A stretch of 64,000 nucleotides of DNA from Adhaeribacter_A terreus (GTDB taxonomy: Bacteria > Bacteroidota > Bacteroidia > Cytophagales > Hymenobacteraceae), in NCBI RefSeq assembly GCF_042657365.1, contig NZ_JBHSKT010000002.1, positions 310,001 through 374,000 of the forward strand. The letters are read 5' to 3'. Positions 57,480-64,000 of the stretch are shown piece after piece. The stretch's first letter is position 1, and every line of letters starts with the position of its first letter. The translations under genes and the position numbers were made by a program. The notes beneath the pieces are model-generated. The model was not told the origin of the DNA. It did not search any database and was given only the letters and a program-made list of their open reading frames with translations.

Positions 57480-58346
57480 CTATTTCAGTTTCTTCCACTC
57501 AGCAATTTTTTCATCATTCATGCGCACGTAATCGTCGTTGTTGGCGGCTTTAGCCAGTTCCTTCGATTTTTCAGCAGTTTTGATAGCAGCTTTGTATTCT
57601 TTGTTTTTGGCTTCGATCTTGGCCTGTGTGTGCAGGTTCCAGAATTTCGGATCCTTTTCGTTTGCTTTCTTGATCCATTCCTGCGCCAGTTTCGTGTCTT
57701 TATTATTTTCGAAATAATAAACCGCCGCTGAAGCATAAGTTGCCGGTGTAGCTTCTTTGCCGTTGATCACTTTTTCCTGGATCTGGGCCATTACTTTACT
57801 TTCCACTTCAGTAGTAATTTTAAACTTCACCGAAGTTTTATCCCAAAGCATTTCCAGGTTAGCGGTAGCCGGAGTAAGGTCAGCAAAGTTGATCGTAAAC
57901 GTTTCTGTTTTATCGTTTGCTTTGGTTGGTTTCACTTTAAAACGGGCTACGTCTTCCGCTTCTTTATAATCAGCAACGTTGCCGCCTAATTTCGTGTTTT
58001 TATTCAGCACCACGGTCCATTCGTGTTCCGTTGGAATGGTATAAAGCGCGTATTCGCCCGCCGGAACTTTGGTACCTTCAATAGTTACTTCGTCGGCAAA
58101 AGTAATAAGAGTAGCGTTATTTGCACCGGTTCTCCAGCCTTTGCCGTAACCTACCACTTCGCCAAAAATTTTGCGGCCTTTGGTGCTCGGGCGCGAATAT
58201 TTTACGGTAATATCGGTCAGGCCTACCCGTTGTGTAACAGTGCCAAGCGGGCTTGGAGCCGGCATTGAGATCTGGGCGTTAACCTGCGAAGTACAAAATA
58301 CGGTAGCAGCGAAAGCAACTACTAAACCGGTTTTTAAATTTTTCAT
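57480..58346 (-). CDS. DUF2911 domain secreted protein
   Basis: A 288-aa exported protein. Signal peptide ends QVNAQ; the DUF2911 domain follows with VGLTDITVKYSRPSTKGRKIFG and WRTGANNATLITFADEVTIEG. The C-terminal 90 residues contain TPR-like helices (ATYASAAVYYFENNKD, AQEWIKKANEKDPKFWNLHTQA). Proteins of this type are common in Bacteroidota and their function is unknown. It is monocistronic; an imperfect hairpin 30 bp after the stop (near 57429) may be a terminator. Confidence 0.87.
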   Translation of the reverse strand: MKNLKTGLVVAFAATVFCTSQVNAQISMPAPSPLGTVTQRVGLTDITVKYSRPSTKGRKIFGEVVGYGKGWRTGANNATLITFADEVTIEGTKVPAGEYALYTIPTEHEWTVVLNKNTKLGGNVADYKEAEDVARFKVKPTKANDKTETFTINFADLTPATANLEMLWDKTSVKFKITTEVESKVMAQIQEKVINGKEATPATYASAAVYYFENNKDTKLAQEWIKKANEKDPKFWNLHTQAKIEAKNKEYKAAIKTAEKSKELAKAANNDDYVRMNDEKIAEWKKLK

Positions 58347-58539
58347 AGCACTAAATAAATTTATGGAATTAGAATTCGGTTGTGAAAATACTAAAATAAG
58401 CTGAATTATAAAGTATTAGGTATTTCCGGCGTTTTTAATTCCGAAAATCGGGTTTTGCGCCGTTACTAAATTTTAGCAATGCCGTACTATACCCGGGATT
58501 TTAAAAAAACATTCCGATCCCTTCAACCGCAACGAATAT

Positions 58540-60720
58540 ATGAGATCAGAACCAGAAATTTATCCGGGGGCACCATACCCGCTCGGCGCCACCTGGGATG
58601 GTAAAGGTGTGAATTTCGCGCTTTATTCCGGCAATGCCACCGCAGTAGAATTGTGCCTTTTTAACTCCGATACAGATTCGCACGAAACCTATAAAATTAA
58701 ACTCAAAGAACGCACCCACCAGATCTGGCACGGCTATATTCCCGACCTGAAACCAGGTCAGGTTTATGGATACCGCGTGCATGGCCCTTTCGAACCTGAA
58801 AATGGTCACCGGTTTAACCCGCATAAATTACTGCTCGATCCGTATGCCAAAGCAATTACCGGCACCATGAAATGGCACGATTCGCTGTTTGCGTATGAAG
58901 TAGGCCATGAAAATGAAGACCTCAGTTTCAGCGATTCCGACAGTGCGCCGTTTGTACCGAAAGCGGTGGTAATAGACAGTAACTTCGATTGGGAAGGCGA
59001 TGAACCACTTAAAATCCCGTATCACCGGTCCATTATTTATGAAACCCATGTGAAAGGCTTTACGCAGCTGTGCCCCGATATTCCGGAAGAAATCCGGGGA
59101 AGTTATGCCGCGATAGGGCACCCGGTTACCATAAAATATCAGCAGGAACTGGGTATAACGGCCATAGAATTAATGCCGGTGCATCATTTTATTACCGACC
59201 GTTTTTTAGCCGAAAAGAATCTTACCAATTACTGGGGCTACAACACTTTAGGCTTTTTCGCGCCCGATGTGCGTTACAGCAGTTCCGGAAATTGCGGAGA
59301 GCAGGTAGTAGAATTTAAAAACATGGTAAAAGCGCTGCACAAAGCCGGAATTGAAGTAATTCTGGATGTAGTGTATAACCATACCGGCGAAGGCAACCAG
59401 ATGGGGCCAACCGTTACGTTTCGGGGAATTGATAATGCGGCCTATTACCGGCTGAAAGAAGACGACAAGCGCTATTATATGGACTATACCGGCACGGGCA
59501 ATACGCTGAACGCTAATTTGCCAAATGTATTGCAGCTGATTATGGATAGCCTGCGCTATTGGATCCTGGAAATGCACGTAGATGGGTTCCGGTTCGATCT
59601 GGCGGCTACGCTTGCCCGCGAATTGCATGAGGTAAATCGCTTAAGTTCATTTTTCGATATCATTCACCAGGATCCGGTTATTTCGCAGGTTAAACTAATT
59701 GCTGAACCCTGGGACATTGGCGAGGGTGGTTATCAGGTTGGTAATTTCCCGCCGGGCTGGAGTGAATGGAACGGCAAGTACCGCGATTGCATTCGTGATT
59801 ACTGGCGTGGCGCTGATAGCATGCTGGCTGAATTTGCGCACCGTTTTACTGGTTCATCCGATCTGTATCAGGACGATGCCCGCAAACCTACTGCCAGTAT
59901 AAATTTTGTAACAGCTCACGACGGTTTTACCTTAAACGATCTGGTTTCTTACAACGAAAAGCACAACGACGCTAACGGCGAAGACAACAACGACGGCGAA
60001 AGCCACAACCGATCCTGGAACTGCGGCGCAGAAGGCCCGACGGATGATCCGGGAATAAACGCTTTTCGCCAGAAACAGAAACGTAATTTCCTCACTACGC
60101 TGTTCTTGTCGCAGGGCGTGCCTATGCTCGTAGCCGGCGATGAAATGAGCCGTACGCAGCAAGGAAATAATAACGCTTATTGCCAGGATAATGAGATTTC
60201 GTGGCTTAACTGGCAGGATGCTGATAAAGAATTGCAGGAATTTACCCGCAAGTTGATAGAGCTGCGCCTTAATCATCCTGTTTTTTGTCGCCGCAAATGG
60301 TTCCAGGGCTTGCCTATAAAAGGAGTTGGGTTGGAAGATATTGCCTGGTTTCAGCCGGAAGGGGTGGAAATGACCGAGGAACACTGGAATCTGGATTATG
60401 CCAAAGCTATGGGCGTTTATCTCAATGGCTATGGTTTGCGTTCCAGCGGCTCCAAAGGCAAAAGAATTGTTGACGATAGTTTTTACCTCATTTTCAATGC
60501 CCACCACGAGTCGCTGAGCTTTAAGTTGCCTTCGGAAAAATACGGTCAGGAATGGATCAAAATTCTAGATACCCGCCAAAGTAAAATAGAAGAAACTGAA
60601 ACCTTTGGGCCGGAAAGCCTGGTAGAAGCAGAAGGGCATTCTGTAATTGTATTGAGGCAACCGGTTCAGGAGAAAACACCGCTGAAACCGCTTCCCGGAA
60701 GGTCAGCGGTTAAAAAATAA
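58540..60720 (+). CDS. glgX: Glycogen debranching enzyme GlgX (isoamylase type)
   Basis: A 726-aa GH13 enzyme that cleaves alpha-1,6 branches of glycogen. An N-terminal CBM48 domain (GATWDGKGVNFALYSGNATAVELCLF) precedes the barrel. Catalytic regions are DVVYNHTGEG, DGFRFDLAATL (nucleophile Asp), LIAEPWDIGEGGYQVGNFP (acid/base Glu), and FVTAHDGFTLNDL. Length is in the normal range for GlgX/TreX. No other glycogen gene is adjacent. A terminator serving this gene and the convergent cold-shock gene follows. Confidence 0.94.
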   Translation: MRSEPEIYPGAPYPLGATWDGKGVNFALYSGNATAVELCLFNSDTDSHETYKIKLKERTHQIWHGYIPDLKPGQVYGYRVHGPFEPENGHRFNPHKLLLDPYAKAITGTMKWHDSLFAYEVGHENEDLSFSDSDSAPFVPKAVVIDSNFDWEGDEPLKIPYHRSIIYETHVKGFTQLCPDIPEEIRGSYAAIGHPVTIKYQQELGITAIELMPVHHFITDRFLAEKNLTNYWGYNTLGFFAPDVRYSSSGNCGEQVVEFKNMVKALHKAGIEVILDVVYNHTGEGNQMGPTVTFRGIDNAAYYRLKEDDKRYYMDYTGTGNTLNANLPNVLQLIMDSLRYWILEMHVDGFRFDLAATLARELHEVNRLSSFFDIIHQDPVISQVKLIAEPWDIGEGGYQVGNFPPGWSEWNGKYRDCIRDYWRGADSMLAEFAHRFTGSSDLYQDDARKPTASINFVTAHDGFTLNDLVSYNEKHNDANGEDNNDGESHNRSWNCGAEGPTDDPGINAFRQKQKRNFLTTLFLSQGVPMLVAGDEMSRTQQGNNNAYCQDNEISWLNWQDADKELQEFTRKLIELRLNHPVFCRRKWFQGLPIKGVGLEDIAWFQPEGVEMTEEHWNLDYAKAMGVYLNGYGLRSSGSKGKRIVDDSFYLIFNAHHESLSFKLPSEKYGQEWIKILDTRQSKIEETETFGPESLVEAEGHSVIVLRQPVQEKTPLKPLPGRSAVKK

Positions 60721-60772
60721 TGCTCAGATCAGTTTTCAGAAATCCACAACTTGAATTTTTTAAGCCATAAAA

Positions 60773-60802
60773 AAAAGCCTTACCATTACTGGTAAGGCTT
60801 TT
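60773..60802. terminator. Bidirectional intrinsic terminator
   Basis: A 12-bp stem AAAAGCCTTACC / GGTAAGGCTTTT with a 6-nt loop, between glgX and the cold-shock gene. Confidence 0.92.
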
Positions 60803-60828
60803 GTGATTTTTCGCTCTATATCTGAAGA

Positions 60829-61020
60829 TTAAGCGCGTTTTACGTTAATAGCGTTTAATCCTTTTCTTCCTTCCTGAAGCTCAAAAGTTACTTTGTCATT
60901 CTCTCTAACTTCGTCAACTAAGCCAGATACGTGTACAAAGTATTCGGTGTTTGAATTGTCGTCTTTAATAAAGCCAAAACCTTTTGAGTCATTAAAGAAT
61001 TTTACTGTTCCAATATTCAT
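60829..61020 (-). CDS. Cold-shock domain protein (CspA family)
   Basis: A 63-aa OB-fold RNA chaperone. RNP1 KGFGFI and RNP2-like YFVHVSGL are intact, and the protein starts MNIGTVKFFNDSKGFGFIKD. The ATG at 61020 is preferred over one 42 bp upstream, which lies in the leader. Single-copy csp genes usually have long structured 5' leaders; the region to its left up to 61535 is long enough for one, but its structure was not determined. Confidence 0.93.
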   Translation of the reverse strand: MNIGTVKFFNDSKGFGFIKDDNSNTEYFVHVSGLVDEVRENDKVTFELQEGRKGLNAINVKRA

Positions 61021-61132
61021 ATTATAAATTTTTATACCAGCATTACAGATACTGGCCAACAAAGGTTCAAAATAATTTTCAATGTTGTATTCATATTTTC
61101 AAATTTAATTGTAAAACTGCGGTTAAAGCCTG

Positions 61133-61161
61133 TAAACGGTATCATTTTGAAGTTAAAAACT
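61133..61161 (+). repeat. 29-bp dispersed element, copy 52
   Basis: Core TAAACGGTATCATTTT, arm GAAGTTAAAAACT. About 110 bp upstream of csp. Confidence 0.82.
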
Positions 61162-61366
61162 CGTGAAAAAAATAGCCAGGCTTTGGGCTGAAGATGCGTT
61201 CCGTTTGTTAGCAAAAGATTTTTGGCTGTTGCAGAAAAGCATTTCCGGCAGTTTGGCTATAATTCAAGCAAAGGAAATCATGGGTGTTATTTGCCTGAAA
61301 CGGTAGTTTTTTAAAGATCAGGCTACAAACAGTTAAAATGTTAAGCTTCGGAATTTTTAAAGGCTT

Positions 61367-61395
61367 AGTTTTTGTTGTCTGAAAGCTACCGTTTC
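61367..61395 (-). repeat. 29-bp dispersed element, copy 53
   Basis: Core GAAACGGTAGCTTTCA, arm GACAACAAAAACT. Intergenic. Confidence 0.75.
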
Positions 61396-61453
61396 CGTTT
61401 CAAAATAAAGAAACAAGGTTGATTCTAATTTGAAAACACTTTGAAGCTTTGCT

Positions 61454-61482
61454 GGTTTTTCCGTCAAAAACGGTAGCGTTTT
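61454..61482 (-). repeat. 29-bp dispersed element, copy 54 (half of a fused pair)
   Basis: Core AAAACGCTACCGTTTT, arm TGACGGAAAAACC. Shares the 16-bp core with copy 55 on the other strand. Confidence 0.85.
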
Positions 61483-61495
61483 CCGGCCCAAAACC
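61467..61495 (+). repeat. 29-bp dispersed element, copy 55 (half of a fused pair)
   Basis: Core AAAACGGTAGCGTTTT, arm CCGGCCCAAAACC. With copy 54 it makes a 42-bp structure with the arms on both sides of one palindromic core. Confidence 0.88.
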
Positions 61496-61534
61496 CGAAA
61501 TTAGGCCGGAGTTTTGTTTCTTTGTGATCTGAAT

Positions 61535-62413
61535 ATGCAATTATTTATTACTTCTTTAAATTCCGGCAGCAACGGTAACTGCTATTATATTGGCAACGAA
61601 ACCGAAGCGGTACTGGTAGATGCCGGTATTTCCTGCCGGGAAACGGAGCGCCGCATGGAGCGTTTGGGTTTGAGCATGGAGAAAGTAAAAGCAATTTTTA
61701 TTTCGCACGAACATTCCGATCATATCCGCGGCCTCGATGTACTTTCGCGCAAATACCAGCTACCCGTTTATATTACGCCCAAAACGCTACACTATTCGCG
61801 CTTAAATCTGCCTACTGAACTGGTGCAGCATTTTACCGCCTACGAATCTGTACAGGTTGGTGCGCTTACGATCACCGGTTTCCCAAAATTTCACGATGCC
61901 TCCGACCCGCACAGTTTTGTGATTGGTAACGGCCATACCAACGTTGGGGTTTTTACCGATATTGGTTCGATTTGTGCGCACGTAGAAAAGCAATTTAAGC
62001 AATGCCACGCTATTTTTCTGGAAGCGAATTACGATGATGAGATGCTGGCCAATGGCTATTATCCGGCACACCTGAAAAAACGAATCAGTGGCAAACGCGG
62101 ACATTTATCTAACCAGCAGGCGCTCGATCTTTTTAACTTACACAAACCAGGTTTTATGCGCCTGGTGCTGCTTTCCCACTTATCCCGCGACAATAACGAC
62201 CCACAACTGGTGCAGGAATTATTTACCCGCCAAGCCGCCGGAACGGAAATTGTGGTTGCTTCCCGTTACAACGAAACGCCGGTTTACGTGGTAAGCGCTA
62301 TTCCCGGCGATGACTTGCCAGAAACGGTATCTTTTCCGGTTGAAAAAGTAAAGCCTAAGCGAAACAGCAAAACCAAACAATCAAACCCGATGCAACTCGC
62401 ACTGGATTTTTAG
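61535..62413 (+). CDS. MBL-fold metallo-hydrolase (YycJ/WalJ-like)
   Basis: A 292-aa metallo-beta-lactamase-fold hydrolase. SLNSGSNGNCYY is the first family block, the zinc motif is ISHEHSDHI (HxHxDH), and later HLSNQQALDLF and the SHLSRDNND segment are typical of YycJ. YycJ-type proteins are double-strand 5'-3' exonuclease-like and some are linked to DNA repair. The last residues, NPMQLALDF, look like a beta-clamp-binding hexapeptide (QLxLxF). The ATG at 61535 is preferred over a TTG frame start upstream. Two 29-bp element copies (one degenerate) lie inside. Confidence 0.87.
   Translation: MQLFITSLNSGSNGNCYYIGNETEAVLVDAGISCRETERRMERLGLSMEKVKAIFISHEHSDHIRGLDVLSRKYQLPVYITPKTLHYSRLNLPTELVQHFTAYESVQVGALTITGFPKFHDASDPHSFVIGNGHTNVGVFTDIGSICAHVEKQFKQCHAIFLEANYDDEMLANGYYPAHLKKRISGKRGHLSNQQALDLFNLHKPGFMRLVLLSHLSRDNNDPQLVQELFTRQAAGTEIVVASRYNETPVYVVSAIPGDDLPETVSFPVEKVKPKRNSKTKQSNPMQLALDF
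61781..61809 (+). repeat. 29-bp dispersed element, copy 56 (degenerate, inside a gene)
   Basis: Core AAAACGCTACACTATT, arm CGCGCTTAAATCT. The 9-mer is exact; the rest is partial. In the YycJ-like gene. Confidence 0.5.
62321..62349 (+). repeat. 29-bp dispersed element, copy 57 (inside a gene)
   Basis: Core GAAACGGTATCTTTTC, arm CGGTTGAAAAAGT. Sense in the YycJ-like gene, in frame ETVSFPVEKVK. The last copy in the window. Confidence 0.85.
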
Positions 62414-62495
62414 GCGGGAAGATATCTTGCAAAACGAGCTTAAAAGTTTGTAGCAGGCAACTAACCTGATGGCACAGATTTTCTGAATACAATAA

Positions 62496-62528
62496 AAAAA
62501 ACGCGCAGGCAAAACCGGCGCGTTTTTT
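62496..62528 (+). terminator. Intrinsic terminator after the YycJ-like gene
   Basis: Stem AAAAAACGCGC / GCGCGTTTTTT with an 11-nt loop. Confidence 0.87.
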
Positions 62529-62631
62529 AGTGTAATTGGTTTTCTAAGTTCGGTTAAACGGGAAATAGCTTATTGCAGTTTTTCTGCAAGAGTTTTAAGC
62601 TAATAGGAAATTAGAAACACTTAAAAGCAAA

Positions 62632-62661
62632 AAAGCCGCTTCATTTATCTGAAGCGGCTTT
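62632..62661. terminator. Second intrinsic terminator
   Basis: Stem AAAGCCGCTTCA / TGAAGCGGCTTT with a 6-nt loop. A second stop for rightward reads, or a terminator for a leftward transcript from the epoxide hydrolase. Confidence 0.8.
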
Positions 62662-62891
62662 AAGTAGACCAAAGGAGTGGAATATCGAACTTTATCCACA
62701 AGGATCTAAAAGAGATTGTGAAATTTTTCTAGTTAGTAAATTTTGAATTTTTCTCATTTCCTGATTTAGAAAAGTTAATAACTAAAAATAATATTAGTAC
62801 TCATATCTCATGTAAAAAAGGTTTGCTTGACCCCGAGAGAAAGGAAACCAGATGTGCGACCCGCGCCATACGTGGCAACTGATCGGTCTAA

Positions 62892-64000
62892 TTACCGCAA
62901 TGATTTGAACGCTTTGCGGAGCTCAGAAGTAAAGAGCGTTGGCTCTTCCCAAGAAGCAAAATGGCCTCCCTTGTCAACCTCGTTAAAGTAGGCAAGATCG
63001 GGGTAAACCGCCCTAACCCAACTAAGTGGTGAAGCCCAGATCTCGCCGGGGAACGTCGTAAAGCCAACGGGAACCAAGACCGGCGGAGGAGCTTGACCGG
63101 ACGCAAGTGCTGTGGCAAGAGCTCGTCCGTCCTCCCAATATGAACGGGCGGTGGACGGTCCGGTGCCGGTCAGCCAATAAAGGGTGATGTTATCAAGGAT
63201 CTGGTCTCGTGTTAAATTGCCCGTCGGTTTTCCATCCACGAAGGCACGGGCGATCTTATAGTAGCTATCCGTGTCATGGTCGAGCATCCAGGCTGCCAGT
63301 CCAAGTGGTGAATCCATTAGTGAGTAGCCAATTGTCTGCGGACGCGTTGCCATCTCAAGAAAGTAACCAAAGCCGTTTTGCTTGAATGTGGCGAGGGCCT
63401 CGGCCGCTGTCTTTTCCTGTTCTGAATCCTTGGGCAGCTGATCACCAACTGCGAGTACTGCTGTAAGCAGGTTTAAGTGGATACCGACCAAACCGTGGAC
63501 TCTTTGGCGGCCCATAAGGTCAGTTACAAGTGCACCAACGTCGCCGCCTTGGGCAACGTAGCGATCATAGCCAAGACGTCTCATAAGCTCCGCCCAAGCT
63601 AGGGCAGTGCGCCCGGCGTCCCAGCCTAGTTCGGCCGGCTCTCCAGAGAACCCGTAGCCGGGCAATGATGGCAGCACCAGGTGAAATGCCTCGTCCGGAG
63701 TGCCACCGTGCGCGGTTGGATCAGTCAAAGGTCCAACAGTGTCAAGAAGCTCGATAACTGAACCTGGCCAGCCATGCGACATGATTAATGGCAATGCATT
63801 CTCATGTTTCGATCTGATGTGGATGAAATGAATTTCGACGCCATCAATTTGGGTTGTGAACTGTGGAAGCGCGTTAAGTTTAGCCTCGCACTTACGCCAG
63901 TCGTACTCTTTCGTCCAGTAGTTAGCAAGCGCTTGCATTGTAGCCAGTTGCACTCCTTGCGATCGGTCGGCGACAAGTTCTTTAGAAGGCATGCGCGTTG
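62892..64000 (-). CDS. Epoxide hydrolase (alpha/beta-hydrolase with EHN domain), 5' end beyond the window
   Basis: At least 369 codons of an alpha/beta-fold epoxide hydrolase that opens epoxides to diols. The EHN domain (GVQLATMQALANYWTKEYDWRK), the oxyanion HGWPGS, the nucleophile Asp in AQGGDVGAL, and the late catalytic His in KGGHFASWEEP are all visible. The frame stays open to the window end; the first in-window ATG (63992) sits inside the EHN domain after TR, so the true start lies outside. The gene is GC-richer than its neighbours and uses different codons, and the 29-bp element is absent, so recent transfer is likely. Confidence 0.88.
   Translation of the reverse strand, partial: TRMPSKELVADRSQGVQLATMQALANYWTKEYDWRKCEAKLNALPQFTTQIDGVEIHFIHIRSKHENALPLIMSHGWPGSVIELLDTVGPLTDPTAHGGTPDEAFHLVLPSLPGYGFSGEPAELGWDAGRTALAWAELMRRLGYDRYVAQGGDVGALVTDLMGRQRVHGLVGIHLNLLTAVLAVGDQLPKDSEQEKTAAEALATFKQNGFGYFLEMATRPQTIGYSLMDSPLGLAAWMLDHDTDSYYKIARAFVDGKPTGNLTRDQILDNITLYWLTGTGPSTARSYWEDGRALATALASGQAPPPVLVPVGFTTFPGEIWASPLSWVRAVYPDLAYFNEVDKGGHFASWEEPTLFTSELRKAFKSLR

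Larger units (their letters stand above)
61021..61534. other. Spacer between divergent csp and MBL genes, cluster of 29-bp elements
   Basis: About 510 bp. It probably holds the csp 5' leader and both promoters. Four 29-bp elements, including a fused head-to-head pair, lie between 61133 and 61495. No ORF is supported. Confidence 0.65.
62414..62891. other. Intergenic region with two terminators and a change in base composition
   Basis: About 480 bp between the YycJ-like gene and the epoxide hydrolase. Two strong hairpins (62496-62528 and 62632-62661) are followed by AT-rich DNA, and from about 62830 the composition becomes GC-richer. No 29-bp element or ORF. Confidence 0.7.

Noticed and set aside
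61032..61214. 60-aa ORF upstream of csp
   Set aside because: It lies in the region expected to hold the csp 5' leader, on the csp strand, has no family features and overlaps an element.
61297..61325. GAAACGGTAG with a T run upstream of the YycJ-like gene
   Set aside because: The arm is absent on both sides. Possibly a decayed copy, not counted.

Overview
The window looks like chromosomal DNA of a Bacteroidota bacterium, most likely order Cytophagales (Hymenobacteraceae-type). Supporting marks are a type IX secretion (T9SS) C-terminal sorting domain, DUF5723 and DUF2911 proteins, an arsenosugar-type ArsS cluster, several TAnnTTTG -7-type promoter boxes and weak Shine-Dalgarno sites. No rRNA, tRNA, CRISPR array, prophage or complete insertion sequence is visible. 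Genes are mostly housekeeping and accessory metabolism in short operons on both strands.

Layout. 0-4.3 kb: a DUF885 lipoprotein, a YdcF/ElyC-like membrane protein and an aldehyde dehydrogenase. 4.6-7.2 kb: a small arsenosugar-type operon (AhpD-like protein, ArsS radical SAM enzyme, TIGR04282 glycosyltransferase, GNAT). 7.2-11.5 kb: DUF2461, then a three-gene envelope glycosyltransferase block. 11.6-16.3 kb: a Bcp peroxiredoxin, an alpha/beta hydrolase, and an electron-transfer operon (FAD oxidoreductase, His-tailed small membrane protein, polyferredoxin). 16.4-18.5 kb: three paralogous small secreted helical proteins. 19-28.7 kb: SDR, TonB-domain protein, HrpB helicase, a large T9SS repeat protein and PepD. 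29.1-36.9 kb: an ATP-grasp-like orphan, an ArsC-like protein and a redox group around an HxlR regulator. 37-43.6 kb: FUSC protein, MscS channel, three GNATs and a nucleotide-sugar-epimerase-like protein. 44-52.3 kb: DUF5723, an amino-acid oxidase-like flavoprotein, a Bcr-type transporter, nitroreductase, fatty-acid desaturase and small secreted or membrane proteins. 52.4-62.4 kb: PIG-L deacetylase, a 44-aa membrane protein overlapping a sodium symporter, DUF2911, GlgX, a cold-shock protein and a YycJ-like MBL protein. 62.9 kb to the edge: an epoxide hydrolase, cut by the window end, whose base composition differs from its neighbours.

The most unusual feature is a dispersed 29-bp element. I placed 57 copies by eye between 91 and 62349, about one per kb, on both strands. 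In one orientation it reads as a 16-bp core AAAACGSTAKSGTTTT followed by a 13-bp arm of the form nGGCCTGAAAAAST. Forty-four copies keep the exact 9-mer AAAACGSTA, where chance predicts roughly one. Most copies lie between genes, often fused to terminators, but about a dozen lie inside conserved coding sequence with no insertion. Copy density, length and layout (a core plus two AT tracts one helical turn apart) resemble the DNA uptake signal sequences of Pasteurellaceae, although function cannot be decided from sequence. The foreign-looking right end has no copy. Separate families of C-rich inverted repeats also sit between genes.
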